From Nocardiopsis ganjiahuensis DSM 45031 (lineage in GTDB: Bacteria > Actinomycetota > Actinomycetes > Streptosporangiales > Streptosporangiaceae), in NCBI RefSeq assembly GCF_000341085.1, contig NZ_ANBA01000037.1:1-48963 (forward strand): DNA of 48,963 nt, read 5' to 3'. Made by a program: the position numbers and the translations under genes. Below are positions 7,289 to 14,752 of this stretch, piece by piece (the stretch's first letter is position 1; each line of letters opens with the position of its first letter). A model generated the notes under the pieces. The model worked only from the letters and a program-made list of their open reading frames with translations, ran no database searches and had not been told where the DNA came from.

Positions 7289-8442
7289 GACAGCGCCCCC
7301 GCGATCTTGCGCATGGCGACGGCCTGGGCGCACTTGGGGTCGTAGACCAGCAGCCCTTGCTTGCTACGCACGGCCTCGCGCTGTTCCTTGCGGTCGGGCA
7401 CCACCGCGATCACCGCCGGATCGCCGATCTCCTCCCACGCCTGCAGCGAGGAGGTGGCGATGAACCCACGGCGGCTGTCGTACATATTCACCACCAGCCC
7501 CAGGTAGTCGATCTCCAACCGCATGTCCTGGCGCAGGTCCTCGATCTGTCCGGTCAGCAGGGTGAAGGCGTCGGCACTGGAGTCCTCGGCCTGTACCGGG
7601 ATCACCACACCCGAAGCGCCGGTCTTCTCCTCCGGACGGCGGCGACCGTAGTAGATGGCGCTGTCCATGGCCAGCCCAAGGCTGGGCGGGCAGTCGATCA
7701 CGATGACGTCGAATGCGGACTCGAGCGGCTCCAGGGCCCGTTCCAACGCGGCCTCGCGAGCACGGATGGTGGAGAGCTTCACGTCCAGCACGAACCCGTC
7801 GGCGCAGGCCGGCAGCAGGTGAAGCCGGTCGCCGAAGCGCTCGTCTGTGATGGGCACGACGAGATCGGCCAGGTCTCCCTTGGCCTCGCCGGTCATGTGC
7901 TTGACCAGACTGTCGCTGTCCAGACCTAGGTTGTCCACGCCGAACTGGGTGGTCAGGTGGCCCTGGGGGTCGAAGTCGATCAGGAGCACCCGCTGGCCGG
8001 GGCCGCCGTACTCGCTGCCTTCGGCATAGGCCTGGCCTACGCCGGCGGTCAGGGAGGTCTTGCCCACACCGCCCTTCTGGTTGGCCATGATCCTGCGCCG
8101 TGGGTGGATGGTTGCCACGTGCTCCTCCTGTGGGGAAGGGTGGTCGGCGAGCCAGAGCTCCAGTGCTTGAGCTAGGCCCTGGATGTAGGAGACTCCGCGG
8201 TCAATGCAGCGGGCCTTGAAGTCCTCGTAGACGCCCGGCGGCAGCCAGGTGCTGAACGGCGGGGCCCCGGAGGTGTCCACCGTGGCCCGAGGCACGGCTG
8301 TCTGCCAGGCCTGGAGTGCGTGGAAGACCACGTCCTGCATGTCGAGCCGGTACTCCGCGGCCCGTACCTTCACCCGGGCTCGTAGCTGTCCGGGCAGCTT
8401 GGAAGTGACCTTCTCCCTGTCACCGGGGATTGGTGATGCCAT
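7285..8442 (-). CDS. parA: ParA-type partition ATPase
   Basis: 385 residues. The deviant Walker A KGGVGKT (123-129) with signature Lys, the A' motif VLLIDFDPQG and Walker B VIVIDCPPSLG identify the ParA/MinD class. The first ~115 residues are an N-terminal extension (RARVKVRAAEYRLDMQDVVF, then a second similar helical block), resembling the DNA-binding head of type Ia ParA proteins that repress their own operon. ParA coats the nucleoid and is pulled by ParB-parS complexes. The ATG lies about 10 bp from an imperfect palindrome that suits autorepression. Confidence 0.95.
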   Translation of the reverse strand: MASPIPGDREKVTSKLPGQLRARVKVRAAEYRLDMQDVVFHALQAWQTAVPRATVDTSGAPPFSTWLPPGVYEDFKARCIDRGVSYIQGLAQALELWLADHPSPQEEHVATIHPRRRIMANQKGGVGKTSLTAGVGQAYAEGSEYGGPGQRVLLIDFDPQGHLTTQFGVDNLGLDSDSLVKHMTGEAKGDLADLVVPITDERFGDRLHLLPACADGFVLDVKLSTIRAREAALERALEPLESAFDVIVIDCPPSLGLAMDSAIYYGRRRPEEKTGASGVVIPVQAEDSSADAFTLLTGQIEDLRQDMRLEIDYLGLVVNMYDSRRGFIATSSLQAWEEIGDPAVIAVVPDRKEQREAVRSKQGLLVYDPKCAQAVAMRKIAGALS

Positions 8443-8451
8443 GGGCGTTAC

Positions 8452-8470
8452 CTTACTAACGCCTAGTAGG
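8452..8470. promoter_or_regulatory. Putative parA operator
   Basis: CTTACTA-ACGCC-TAGTAGG, an inverted repeat with one mismatch, 10 bp upstream of the parA start. The position fits ParA (or ParB) autorepression. Confidence 0.5.
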
Positions 8471-8504
8471 GAGAGTGAAACTCATCCTGTTCGCGCCGCC
8501 CACT

Positions 8505-8519
8505 TTTTACCGCGTAAAA
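8505..8519. promoter_or_regulatory. parS-like palindrome upstream of parA
   Basis: TTTTACCGCGTAAAA, reverse complement of 6575-6589. It lies 63 bp upstream of the parA start, a common position for plasmid centromeres. Confidence 0.7.
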
Positions 8520-8614
8520 CCCTCCGCTGCCGGAGACAGCAGAAAACCCCCGCAACGCGAGGGCTTCGCTCCAGAGGGGGCCTACTGCTGCTCCTCAACC
8601 TCGAGGATGGGCCT

Positions 8615-8839
8615 TCACGACGGCGCCTCGTAGCGCCACCTGCCTTGCTCGACCCGCACGTCTACGTTCTGCTGAGTACAGACCCACTGGTCGAGCAGCT
8701 CAGCCAACAACTGTTCCACCTCAGACTCAGGAACATGCTCCTCACTCTTGACGAGCTGGCGAACGCGAGCATGATTTGCAGGTCCCCACAGCTGCTCCGT
8801 GGTTGACGTGGTGCATGGGAAGCCCGTGGAGCACCGCGG
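8615..8839 (-). pseudogene. Degenerate paralogue of the small gene at 8910-9131
   Basis: Minus-strand open frame ending at TGA 8615-8617. It encodes HVPESEVEQLLAELLDQWV, matching PVPKSELERLLSDLLERWV in the neighbouring intact gene, and ends with EAPS (AEPS in the neighbour). No ATG, GTG or TTG lies in frame before the homologous part, and a TGA (8840-8842) closes the frame upstream. The same frame beyond that TGA encodes 32 residues from ATG 8938 (ending FAMSSVGKTA). I read it as a tandem duplicate that has decayed; a frameshifted or unusual start is the alternative. Confidence 0.45.
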
Positions 8840-8909
8840 TCAGGCAGTCTTCCCCACGCTGGACATGGCGAAGCCCTCCACGCTGCCTGGTGTGAAGGGC
8901 TGGTCGTCG

Positions 8910-9131
8910 TCAGGAGGGCTCGGCCCGAATCCAAGCATCGCCGTGGCTGCTGGACTTCTCAGGGTGTTCTCGAACCCACCGTTCGAGGAGGTCGCTCAAC
9001 AGCCGTTCAAGCTCGGATTTAGGAACAGGGCCCTCGTTTCCAGCGAGCTGACGGGCCCACTGGTCCTCGTTCTCGTGGGCGGCCTGTGTGTACAGGGACT
9101 CGGGGTCTGGCATCACCATCTCCTCGCTCAT
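8910..9131 (-). CDS. Small protein translationally coupled to the sigma factor
   Basis: 73 residues. The ATG at 9131 overlaps the sigma-factor stop (ATGA), so translation is coupled. It is acidic and mostly helical, with core VPKSELERLLSDLLERWVREHPE. It has no membrane segment and no HXXXCXXC anti-sigma zinc motif. Position suggests a partner or regulator of the sigma factor; this is inference. A decayed paralogue follows directly downstream. Confidence 0.65.
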   Translation of the reverse strand: MSEEMVMPDPESLYTQAAHENEDQWARQLAGNEGPVPKSELERLLSDLLERWVREHPEKSSSHGDAWIRAEPS

Positions 9132-9643
9132 TCCTCTAGGAGCGACCTGAGCTCTGCCACGGCGCGCTTGTAGTGCTGACGCACGGTGCTCTCCTTGCGG
9201 CCGGTGATCTCAGCGATCTCGCTGTAGGAGAACCTCTCGTCCGCGCGTAGCACGAAGGCCTCACGTTGGGCTACAGACAACTGCTTGAGCGCCACCAGCA
9301 CTCGGTTCTGGTAATCGTGCGAGAGAGCCTGGTTCTCAGGGGTCTTCGTCATGCAGTCGGCGACCACCGGAACGTCCTCGCCGTTCAGCTCGGTGAGCCG
9401 AGAGCTCGAGCGCAGCATGGTCAGCCACTGGTTGCGTGCTGCCTTCATCATGTAGGCCGCGGGGCGTTCCATCTGAGGGCGACTGTCGCAGATAGCGACC
9501 ACAGCGTTGTGCATCGCGTCCTCCGCTTCCTGAGGTGTGGCCCCCAGATGGATCAGAGAACGTCGTATAGGGAGAGCGAACTCGACGAAGGTCTGCTGGA
9601 CCTCGGCGTAGAAGGAGGTGGTGAGGGGGGCCTGGCTGAGCAC
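9128..9643 (-). CDS. ECF-like sigma factor
   Basis: 171 residues from GTG 9643. The region-2-like part reads PQEAEDAMHNAVVAICDSRP with AAYMMKAARNQWLTML; the region-4 HTH reads LSVAQREAFVLRADERFSYS followed by EIAEITGRKESTVRQHYKRA. Such two-domain sigma factors direct RNA polymerase to a small regulon. The gene lies 100 bp from the end of the large XRE gene, with its own palindrome-bearing upstream region, and overlaps a small downstream gene. The start is not certain: GGAGG lies immediately at the GTG rather than 5-8 bp away. Confidence 0.8.
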   Translation of the reverse strand: MLSQAPLTTSFYAEVQQTFVEFALPIRRSLIHLGATPQEAEDAMHNAVVAICDSRPQMERPAAYMMKAARNQWLTMLRSSSRLTELNGEDVPVVADCMTKTPENQALSHDYQNRVLVALKQLSVAQREAFVLRADERFSYSEIAEITGRKESTVRQHYKRAVAELRSLLEE

Positions 9644-9715
9644 CTCCAGGCCGCGCTCGCACGCTGGGACGTGTCTGCTTCGGTGTAAAGCCAAAAAGCC
9701 ACAGAGGCAGAAAGA

Positions 9716-9741
9716 CACAAAGCTGGAAAGGTGGCTTTGTG
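9716..9741. promoter_or_regulatory. Inverted repeat upstream of the sigma gene
   Basis: CACAAAGC-N10-GCTTTGTG, perfect 8-bp arms, about 75 bp upstream of the sigma-factor start. Further GGCTTT/AAAGCC elements lie between it and the gene. Suits an operator or an autoregulated promoter. Confidence 0.4.
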
Positions 9742-9747
9742 CGCAGC

Positions 9748-11697
9748 TCAGATGGGGGAAGCAGGCCAGGAGTCGCCCTGACGCTTTTTCCGGGGCCGCC
9801 GCGCCCAGGACGGGTTGGGCTGGGCGAACTTCGGGTTGGTGGCGATGCCCCAGGCCGCCAGATCGCGGGAGCGCCACAGAAACGAGCTGCGCCGGCCGAA
9901 TTTTCCTTCGTCGGTGGCTGAGCGCCGCATGCGCCGCTGGGAGTCTCCGGCCAGGGCTTCCCAGCCCCGTGACAGGACCTCCTCGCGGTGGAGTGAGAGC
10001 TCTCGGTTGCGGGGCCGGTAGCGCCGCACCGTGCCGCGCTCCTGGCCCTGGTGCATGAGGATCCAGGTGTGTCCCTCTGCTGGGCCCTGGCGGCGCAGGG
10101 TCCAGCCGGGGCCGATCTTTGCGCTCATGTCGACCTCTTTGGCGGTGCTCCCCTTCGCGGGCTCCTCGCGCAACACGCTCTGGGCGCTCAGCTGGCGCAC
10201 GGAGCGGGGCTGGCCGACCTCGGGGTACATGTGGGCGTACTCCTCGCGGTGGGCCAGGATGTGCTCCCGTCCGGCCTCGGTGAGCCAGCACCTCTGACCG
10301 GTGGCCGCGAGGAATCCACGGCCCGACTCCTCACCCAGGCGCTCCTGCCAGTGGGCCTCCTCCCCGCCGGCGACGGCTCCGGTCGGCCCGGCGGCGGCGA
10401 TGCGGAGCAGGTGCTCCCAGAGCGACTGCGAGAGCGGACTCCACCGCGACCACGACACGGCTTCGGGCGCTGCCGGGGCCGGGGTGTCGACGGCCGCGGG
10501 CGTGATGCCGCAGATGTAGGCGGCGGTGGGGTCGAGCAGGTGCTCCACCACGCTCTGGCGGGTGTGGTGGAAGCGCGGGCTCAGGATCGCGATCTCCCCC
10601 AGGCCGCCGTCAGCGGCCGCGCGGGCCCCGCACCACTGCTGGTAGTCGGCGTCGCGCCACACGAACCCGGCCAGGCGCCCACTGTGCAGGACCCGCCACA
10701 TCCGGGCCGCGCCCACCTCGAAAACCTCCGCCTGCTCGGCGGCGACCCGCTCCAGGCGCACGTCCTCCTGCGGGGCGCCATCGGGTGCCTGCTCGTGCTC
10801 CTGGCCGTCGCCGTCGAAGGGCAGCTCGACCGCGTCGCCGGGGCGGGCGGGGCGGGCGCCGGGCAGGAGAGGAGCCGCCTCGGGCATGGACCGCCACGGG
10901 CTGGTCCACTCCAGGGCCTGGACCACCTCCCCGTACACGGTGCGGGACAGGCCCCGGTGGGAGGTCCACCACCCCACCACGGGCGGGCTCCCCTCGATGC
11001 CGGTGGCCACCGCCTCCACTTCGGAGCCGTCGGCCTCGCGGATGCGGGCGCGGATGCGCCATTCCTGGGACGCGGGCCGGTCGGTCCCCCACACCAAGGC
11101 GGCGGTCTCCGCCAGGGGAGGGGGTGGGGGTTGGGGAGCGGCCTCATTCGAGGTGGCGTTTAGGGAACCGGACGCGCTCTGGTCGCTGCCCTCACGGGAC
11201 ACCCCGGGCCGGTGCGGGTCGTCGGGAAAGGTGCCATTCCACGCTTCCCGGACCGTGTCGGCGTCGGTGTCGTAGACGTCGGCCATGGACAGGCGCACCT
11301 TCAGGCCGTTGAGCGCAGGCTGCCAGGACAGCGGCATCCGACCGCGTTCGGCGTAGGACAGGCTGGCGCGGTTGGTGGCGATGCCCGTGGCGGGGTCGAT
11401 GTGCTCGCCCAGGGCGGCGGCCGCGGCCGCCATGGTCAGGCCAGCGCTCACCCGCAGGCCGGCCAACCCGGGTGGGAGGTGCTCTTCGTCGACCAGGTCG
11501 GCGACGGTCACGGAGCAGGCGCGGGCCAGCGCGGCCAGCCTCCCGATCTCGGGGCGTTCGGCGCCGTTCTCGTAGCGGATGACCTGGCGGCGGTCGGTGC
11601 CCGCCGCGCGGGCCAGGGCGGCCTGGCTGAGTCCGGCGGCGAGCCTGGCGTCGCGTAGGGCTTCGGGGTCCAGGGGCGGGGCGGTGCCGCGGGCCAT
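9748..11697 (-). CDS. Large XRE-family regulator
   Basis: 649 residues. The N-terminal HTH_3/XRE domain is LRDARLAAGLSQAALARAAG with TDRRQVIRYENGAERP (about 14-50). A second HTH-like block follows (LRVSAGLTMAAAAAALGEHI, about 80-100), with a conserved aromatic stretch near it. The middle has two globular segments (WGTDRPASQEWRIRARIREA; VLHSGRLAGFVWRDADYQQW) joined by acidic linkers. The C-terminus is basic (WARRPRKKR). XRE proteins repress or activate plasmid genes; the extra domains are not recognised. Upstream direct repeats at 11747-11808 are likely operators. Confidence 0.75.
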   Translation of the reverse strand: MARGTAPPLDPEALRDARLAAGLSQAALARAAGTDRRQVIRYENGAERPEIGRLAALARACSVTVADLVDEEHLPPGLAGLRVSAGLTMAAAAAALGEHIDPATGIATNRASLSYAERGRMPLSWQPALNGLKVRLSMADVYDTDADTVREAWNGTFPDDPHRPGVSREGSDQSASGSLNATSNEAAPQPPPPPLAETAALVWGTDRPASQEWRIRARIREADGSEVEAVATGIEGSPPVVGWWTSHRGLSRTVYGEVVQALEWTSPWRSMPEAAPLLPGARPARPGDAVELPFDGDGQEHEQAPDGAPQEDVRLERVAAEQAEVFEVGAARMWRVLHSGRLAGFVWRDADYQQWCGARAAADGGLGEIAILSPRFHHTRQSVVEHLLDPTAAYICGITPAAVDTPAPAAPEAVSWSRWSPLSQSLWEHLLRIAAAGPTGAVAGGEEAHWQERLGEESGRGFLAATGQRCWLTEAGREHILAHREEYAHMYPEVGQPRSVRQLSAQSVLREEPAKGSTAKEVDMSAKIGPGWTLRRQGPAEGHTWILMHQGQERGTVRRYRPRNRELSLHREEVLSRGWEALAGDSQRRMRRSATDEGKFGRRSSFLWRSRDLAAWGIATNPKFAQPNPSWARRPRKKRQGDSWPASPI

Positions 11698-11746
11698 CAG
11701 GGGGTCCTCTCGGGTCGTCGGCGCATGAGTTCATCCTAAACCCCAC

Positions 11747-11808
11747 GTGGCTTTTACGTAGCGCTAAATCCGGAAGGAATCCTCCTCGGGGTGGGCTTTA
11801 GGTAGCGC
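11747..11808. promoter_or_regulatory. Two direct repeats upstream of the XRE gene
   Basis: GTGGCTTTTACGTAGCGC (11747-11764) and GTGGGCTTTAGGTAGCGC (11791-11808), 44 bp apart (four turns), between the XRE start at 11697 and the divergent repeat-protein gene at 11928. Likely operators for the XRE protein or shared control of both genes. Confidence 0.5.
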
Positions 11809-11927
11809 CGGTTTTGGTTCCGATGTTCCTCGCGCCCCGGTCAGCCCCGGCTAGCGCTCGTGTGGTCGCTGTCCGGATGCGGCAACCCCGGCTCCCTCGA
11901 GAGGCTGGGCGCTCTACTGTGACGGCC

Positions 11928-13505
11928 ATGCGCTCACCAACCCCCCGCCAGTGGACTGCGATCGCCATCACTGCGGTGGCCTTGCCCGCGCTCACCTACA
12001 CCGCCTGGCCGCTGGGCCCCTTCCTGGCCGACCTGGTGCCCCAGGCCCTACCGCTGGGTCGCATCCTGTGGGGGCTGCTCTTGGCCGCCGCCCTGGTGGC
12101 CGCAGCCGTGCTGGCCCGCTCGGGAGGCCGGGGAAGTCCGGTGTGGTTGGGGTGGCTGGTCATCGCCGCCTGGGCGTTGGCCATCGCCGCAGTGGCTGGG
12201 ATCGTGCTCGTGGTCTGGCTCATCCTGGACTCGCCCGGTATGGACGCAGTCCCCCAGCTCTCCCCCCAGCAGCTGGACGCCATCGCCACCCGCGCCTTCG
12301 CTGTCGTGGCTGGCCTGGGCGGTGTCGCTTTGCTGGTGATCGCCTACCGGCGCCAGCGCACCACCGAGAACGGCGAGCAGCGCGAGGTCACCAAGCTGTT
12401 CACCGAGCGCTTCACCACCGCCAGTCAGCAGCTGGGCAGCGAGCACGCCGCGGTCCGGCTGGCCGGTGTGCACGCGCTCGCCCACCTGGCCGACGACGCC
12501 CCCGAAGGGCGCGAGGACCTAGTGCAGATGGTCATCGACGTGCTGTGCGCCTACCTGCGCATGCCCTACACAGCTGAACCCGAGGCCCTACCGAAGAACG
12601 CCTCCAAGATCCGGCGTGAGGAGCAGCGTGAGCGCGAACTGGAGTTCGGATCCTTCCGCGAGGTGCGCCACACCATCATTCGCATCATCGGCAACCACCT
12701 ACGCCAGGACACTCGCTGGCGCGGCAAGGACTACGACTTCACTGGCGTCGTCTTCGATGGCGGCAGCCTGTCCAGAGCCCACTTCACCGGGGGGTTGGTT
12801 TCTTTCACTCAGGCCCGGTTCATCGGTGGCCTGTTCTCCTTCTATGGGGCCCACTTTGTTGGCGGGGAGGTGTCCTTCGATGGGGCCCATTTCAGGGGTG
12901 GAGAGGTGTTTTTTGACGAGGCCAATTTTGCTGGGTCGGTCTCCTTCTTTGAGGCTCACTTCGACAGCGGGGATGTGTCCTTCGACAGGGCAGAGTTCAC
13001 CAGCGAAAAGGTGATTTTCATCAAGGCTTGCTTCGTTGGCGGGTCGGTGACCTTCACCGGAGCTCAGTTCACCAGCGGAAGGGTGATGTTCGACTGGGCT
13101 CGCTTTGTTGGCGGGTCGGTGACCTTCACCGAAACCCGGTTCACCGGCGGGGAGACGAGCTTCGTCCAAGCCCACTTCGGCAGCGGGGAAGTGGGCTTTA
13201 CTAGGGCCGAGTTCACCAGCGGAAAGGTGAATTTCCTTATGGCCCAATTCATAGGAGGGTTGGTGACCTTCACCCAGGCCCAGTTCACCGGCGGGAAGAC
13301 GATTTTCAGCCGAGCTTGGTTCGCTAGCGGAAAAGTTTCTTTTCTCGGGTCTCACTTTAGAAGCGGAACAGTGGTCTTCGATAAGGCAGAATTCACCGGA
13401 GGTACGCTCGATTTCAGCTGCACTTCGGGGCAGCAACCACCTGGCCTGCCCGATTCGTGGTGGGCCAAGGCCGAAGGAGAAGACCCGGATCCCGATGCTT
13501 CCTAG
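11928..13505 (+). CDS. Membrane-anchored F-x-G-G (pentapeptide-like) repeat protein
   Basis: 525 residues from ATG 11928. This start aligns with the GTG start of the paralogue at 48024 (both then read RSPTPRQ), and the upstream element GGATGCGGCAACC is also shared. Several hydrophobic helices fill residues 10-145. A conserved linker follows (QLGSEHAAVRL, VLCAYLRMPYT, IIGNHLRQ). About 18 repeats of 12 residues (AHFVGGEVSFDG type) come next, with a Trp-rich tail. Beta-helix repeats of this type are known in actinomycetes under the pentapeptide label. The helices place the repeats at the membrane; the role is unknown. Confidence 0.85.
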   Translation: MRSPTPRQWTAIAITAVALPALTYTAWPLGPFLADLVPQALPLGRILWGLLLAAALVAAAVLARSGGRGSPVWLGWLVIAAWALAIAAVAGIVLVVWLILDSPGMDAVPQLSPQQLDAIATRAFAVVAGLGGVALLVIAYRRQRTTENGEQREVTKLFTERFTTASQQLGSEHAAVRLAGVHALAHLADDAPEGREDLVQMVIDVLCAYLRMPYTAEPEALPKNASKIRREEQRERELEFGSFREVRHTIIRIIGNHLRQDTRWRGKDYDFTGVVFDGGSLSRAHFTGGLVSFTQARFIGGLFSFYGAHFVGGEVSFDGAHFRGGEVFFDEANFAGSVSFFEAHFDSGDVSFDRAEFTSEKVIFIKACFVGGSVTFTGAQFTSGRVMFDWARFVGGSVTFTETRFTGGETSFVQAHFGSGEVGFTRAEFTSGKVNFLMAQFIGGLVTFTQAQFTGGKTIFSRAWFASGKVSFLGSHFRSGTVVFDKAEFTGGTLDFSCTSGQQPPGLPDSWWAKAEGEDPDPDAS

Positions 13506-13522
13506 GGGTCCCGGTAGTTCTG

Positions 13523-13703
13523 GCGGAAAATCCAACGGGAAGCGTCTGGATGACCCTCTGGCCGCACTGGTAAGAGCATTTATCGGCGGTCAGAACCGTG
13601 CGATACCGGGACGAACCACACCAGACCGCTAGACCACTCCGAATGGTCGGATTGGTCTACCCCCTGACCTGCAAGAACACAGGGTTACCGTTGGATTTTC
13701 CGC
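13523..13703. repeat. Intergenic element bounded by perfect 16-bp inverted repeats
   Basis: GCGGAAAATCCAACGG (13523-13538) and CCGTTGGATTTTCCGC (13688-13703) bracket a non-coding stretch. Inside is a 12-bp hairpin AGACCACTCCGA-ATGG-TCGGATTGGTCT (13631-13658, one mismatch). A direct repeat CGATACCGGGAC occurs at 13601 and 13707. It could be a MITE-like element, an RNA structure or a recombination site. No target duplication is evident. Confidence 0.55.
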
Positions 13704-13727
13704 GCCCGATACCGGGACTCCTTCTCG

Positions 13728-14014
13728 ATGCGCCTGCGCACCCTGCCCTCCCCCGACCTGGTGGCCGCTGCCCAGGCCGATACGGACCTGGACCGCATCG
13801 GACGCCTGGCCGTGCTCGGACTTCTGGATGACATGCGCCGGCTGTGGGAGGAAACCGAGGCGGCTGCGTTCGCCGCCGCCCGCGACTCCGGCGCCCCGGG
13901 GGTGCGGCTTCCTGGGCCCAGGTCGGGGCGGTGCTCGGGATCAGCCGCCAGGGTGCCCAGGACCGTGGCAAGCGCCGTGCGGCCGGTGACCCGTCAAGGC
14001 TGGCTTGGCGCTAG
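13728..14014 (+). pseudogene. Small HTH protein gene with a frameshift
   Basis: ATG 13728 opens a frame reading DRIGRLAVLGLLDDMRRLWE that stays in phase to about 13900. At a CCCCGGGGG run (about 13895-13903) the family-like continuation moves to another frame: ASWAQVGAVLGISRQGAQDR, ending at TAG 14012-14014. That segment is the HTH typical of short actinomycete regulators (W-A-x-V-G-x-x-L-G-I-S-R-Q). One indel in the homopolymer restores a protein of about 95 residues, so this is either a real frameshift or a sequencing error. Confidence 0.65.
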
Positions 14015-14048
14015 ATCCTGGAGCGCTCCTCCTCGATCCCCAGAACCC

Positions 14049-14630
14049 TCAGGCCCCCAGAAACTCTCTGAACAACCGCTCCGACTTCGCCACCGTCCCA
14101 TCCTCCACCAGATACTCGCAGTCCCCTTCACTCCACGTCTGACCGTCACACCCATCCCAACGCAGCATGAACCGATCATGCCGAATCCGTGGCCCGAGAC
14201 GTTCCCGAAGCTCCAGCGTGAAGTCAGACACGTCATCGCTCTCAGCGTCCTCTGTGACCTGCTCGGCATACATCACCGTCGCGTACTCCACGACAGCCAA
14301 CTCACCGAGCTCAACCGCACGATTGCATTCAGAGTCCGTGTTGCCGTAGAACACGCTCCCCAGCTCCAAAGGCTCACAGTCCTTCGGTGAGAAGTACCGG
14401 CTGGGCATTTCCAGCTCGACGCCGTGGAGGTTGTCGATCAGGTACTGGCCTACATCCATGCCCGTGATCTCGATCAGGTTTGGGCGCTGGTCATCTTCGG
14501 ACTCTTCCGCGGCTTCGAGGGCTTCGCTGACTGCCTGGTTGATCTGAGCGTCGATGTCCTCTTGGGATGGTCCGCATCCGAGGACGAGCAGGACGGGAAT
14601 CAACGCGGCGAGCAATCGGGGTCGGTGCAT
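14049..14630 (-). CDS. Secreted lipoprotein, function unknown
   Basis: 193 residues. The lipoprotein signal is clear: MHRPRLLAALIPVLLVLGC, with lipobox LVLGC and Cys19 as the lipid-modified residue. An acidic helical spacer follows (EDIDAQINQAVSEALEAAEE), then a folded domain with four further cysteines (DCEPL, SECNRA, GCDG, DCEYL), probably two disulfides outside the membrane. AAGGAG stands upstream of ATG 14630. No family recognised; surface lipoproteins on conjugative elements sometimes act in exclusion, but nothing here shows that. Confidence 0.75.
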   Translation of the reverse strand: MHRPRLLAALIPVLLVLGCGPSQEDIDAQINQAVSEALEAAEESEDDQRPNLIEITGMDVGQYLIDNLHGVELEMPSRYFSPKDCEPLELGSVFYGNTDSECNRAVELGELAVVEYATVMYAEQVTEDAESDDVSDFTLELRERLGPRIRHDRFMLRWDGCDGQTWSEGDCEYLVEDGTVAKSERLFREFLGA

Positions 14631-14752
14631 GGGGGATCTCCTTGGGGCGGCGTCATGGTTCTGACGTTGGGGGCGAGAGGCTGGTTGTCCTCGGCCTACC
14701 GGACCTGGCCGTTGCCCCTTTCCGGCTTATCTTGTGAGCGGCCGCAGGGCGC

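Noticed and set aside
12781..13420. Regular 36-bp repeats resembling a CRISPR array
   Set aside because: The repeats keep frame and encode the 12-residue A-x-F-x-G-G units; there are no unique spacers or Cas genes.
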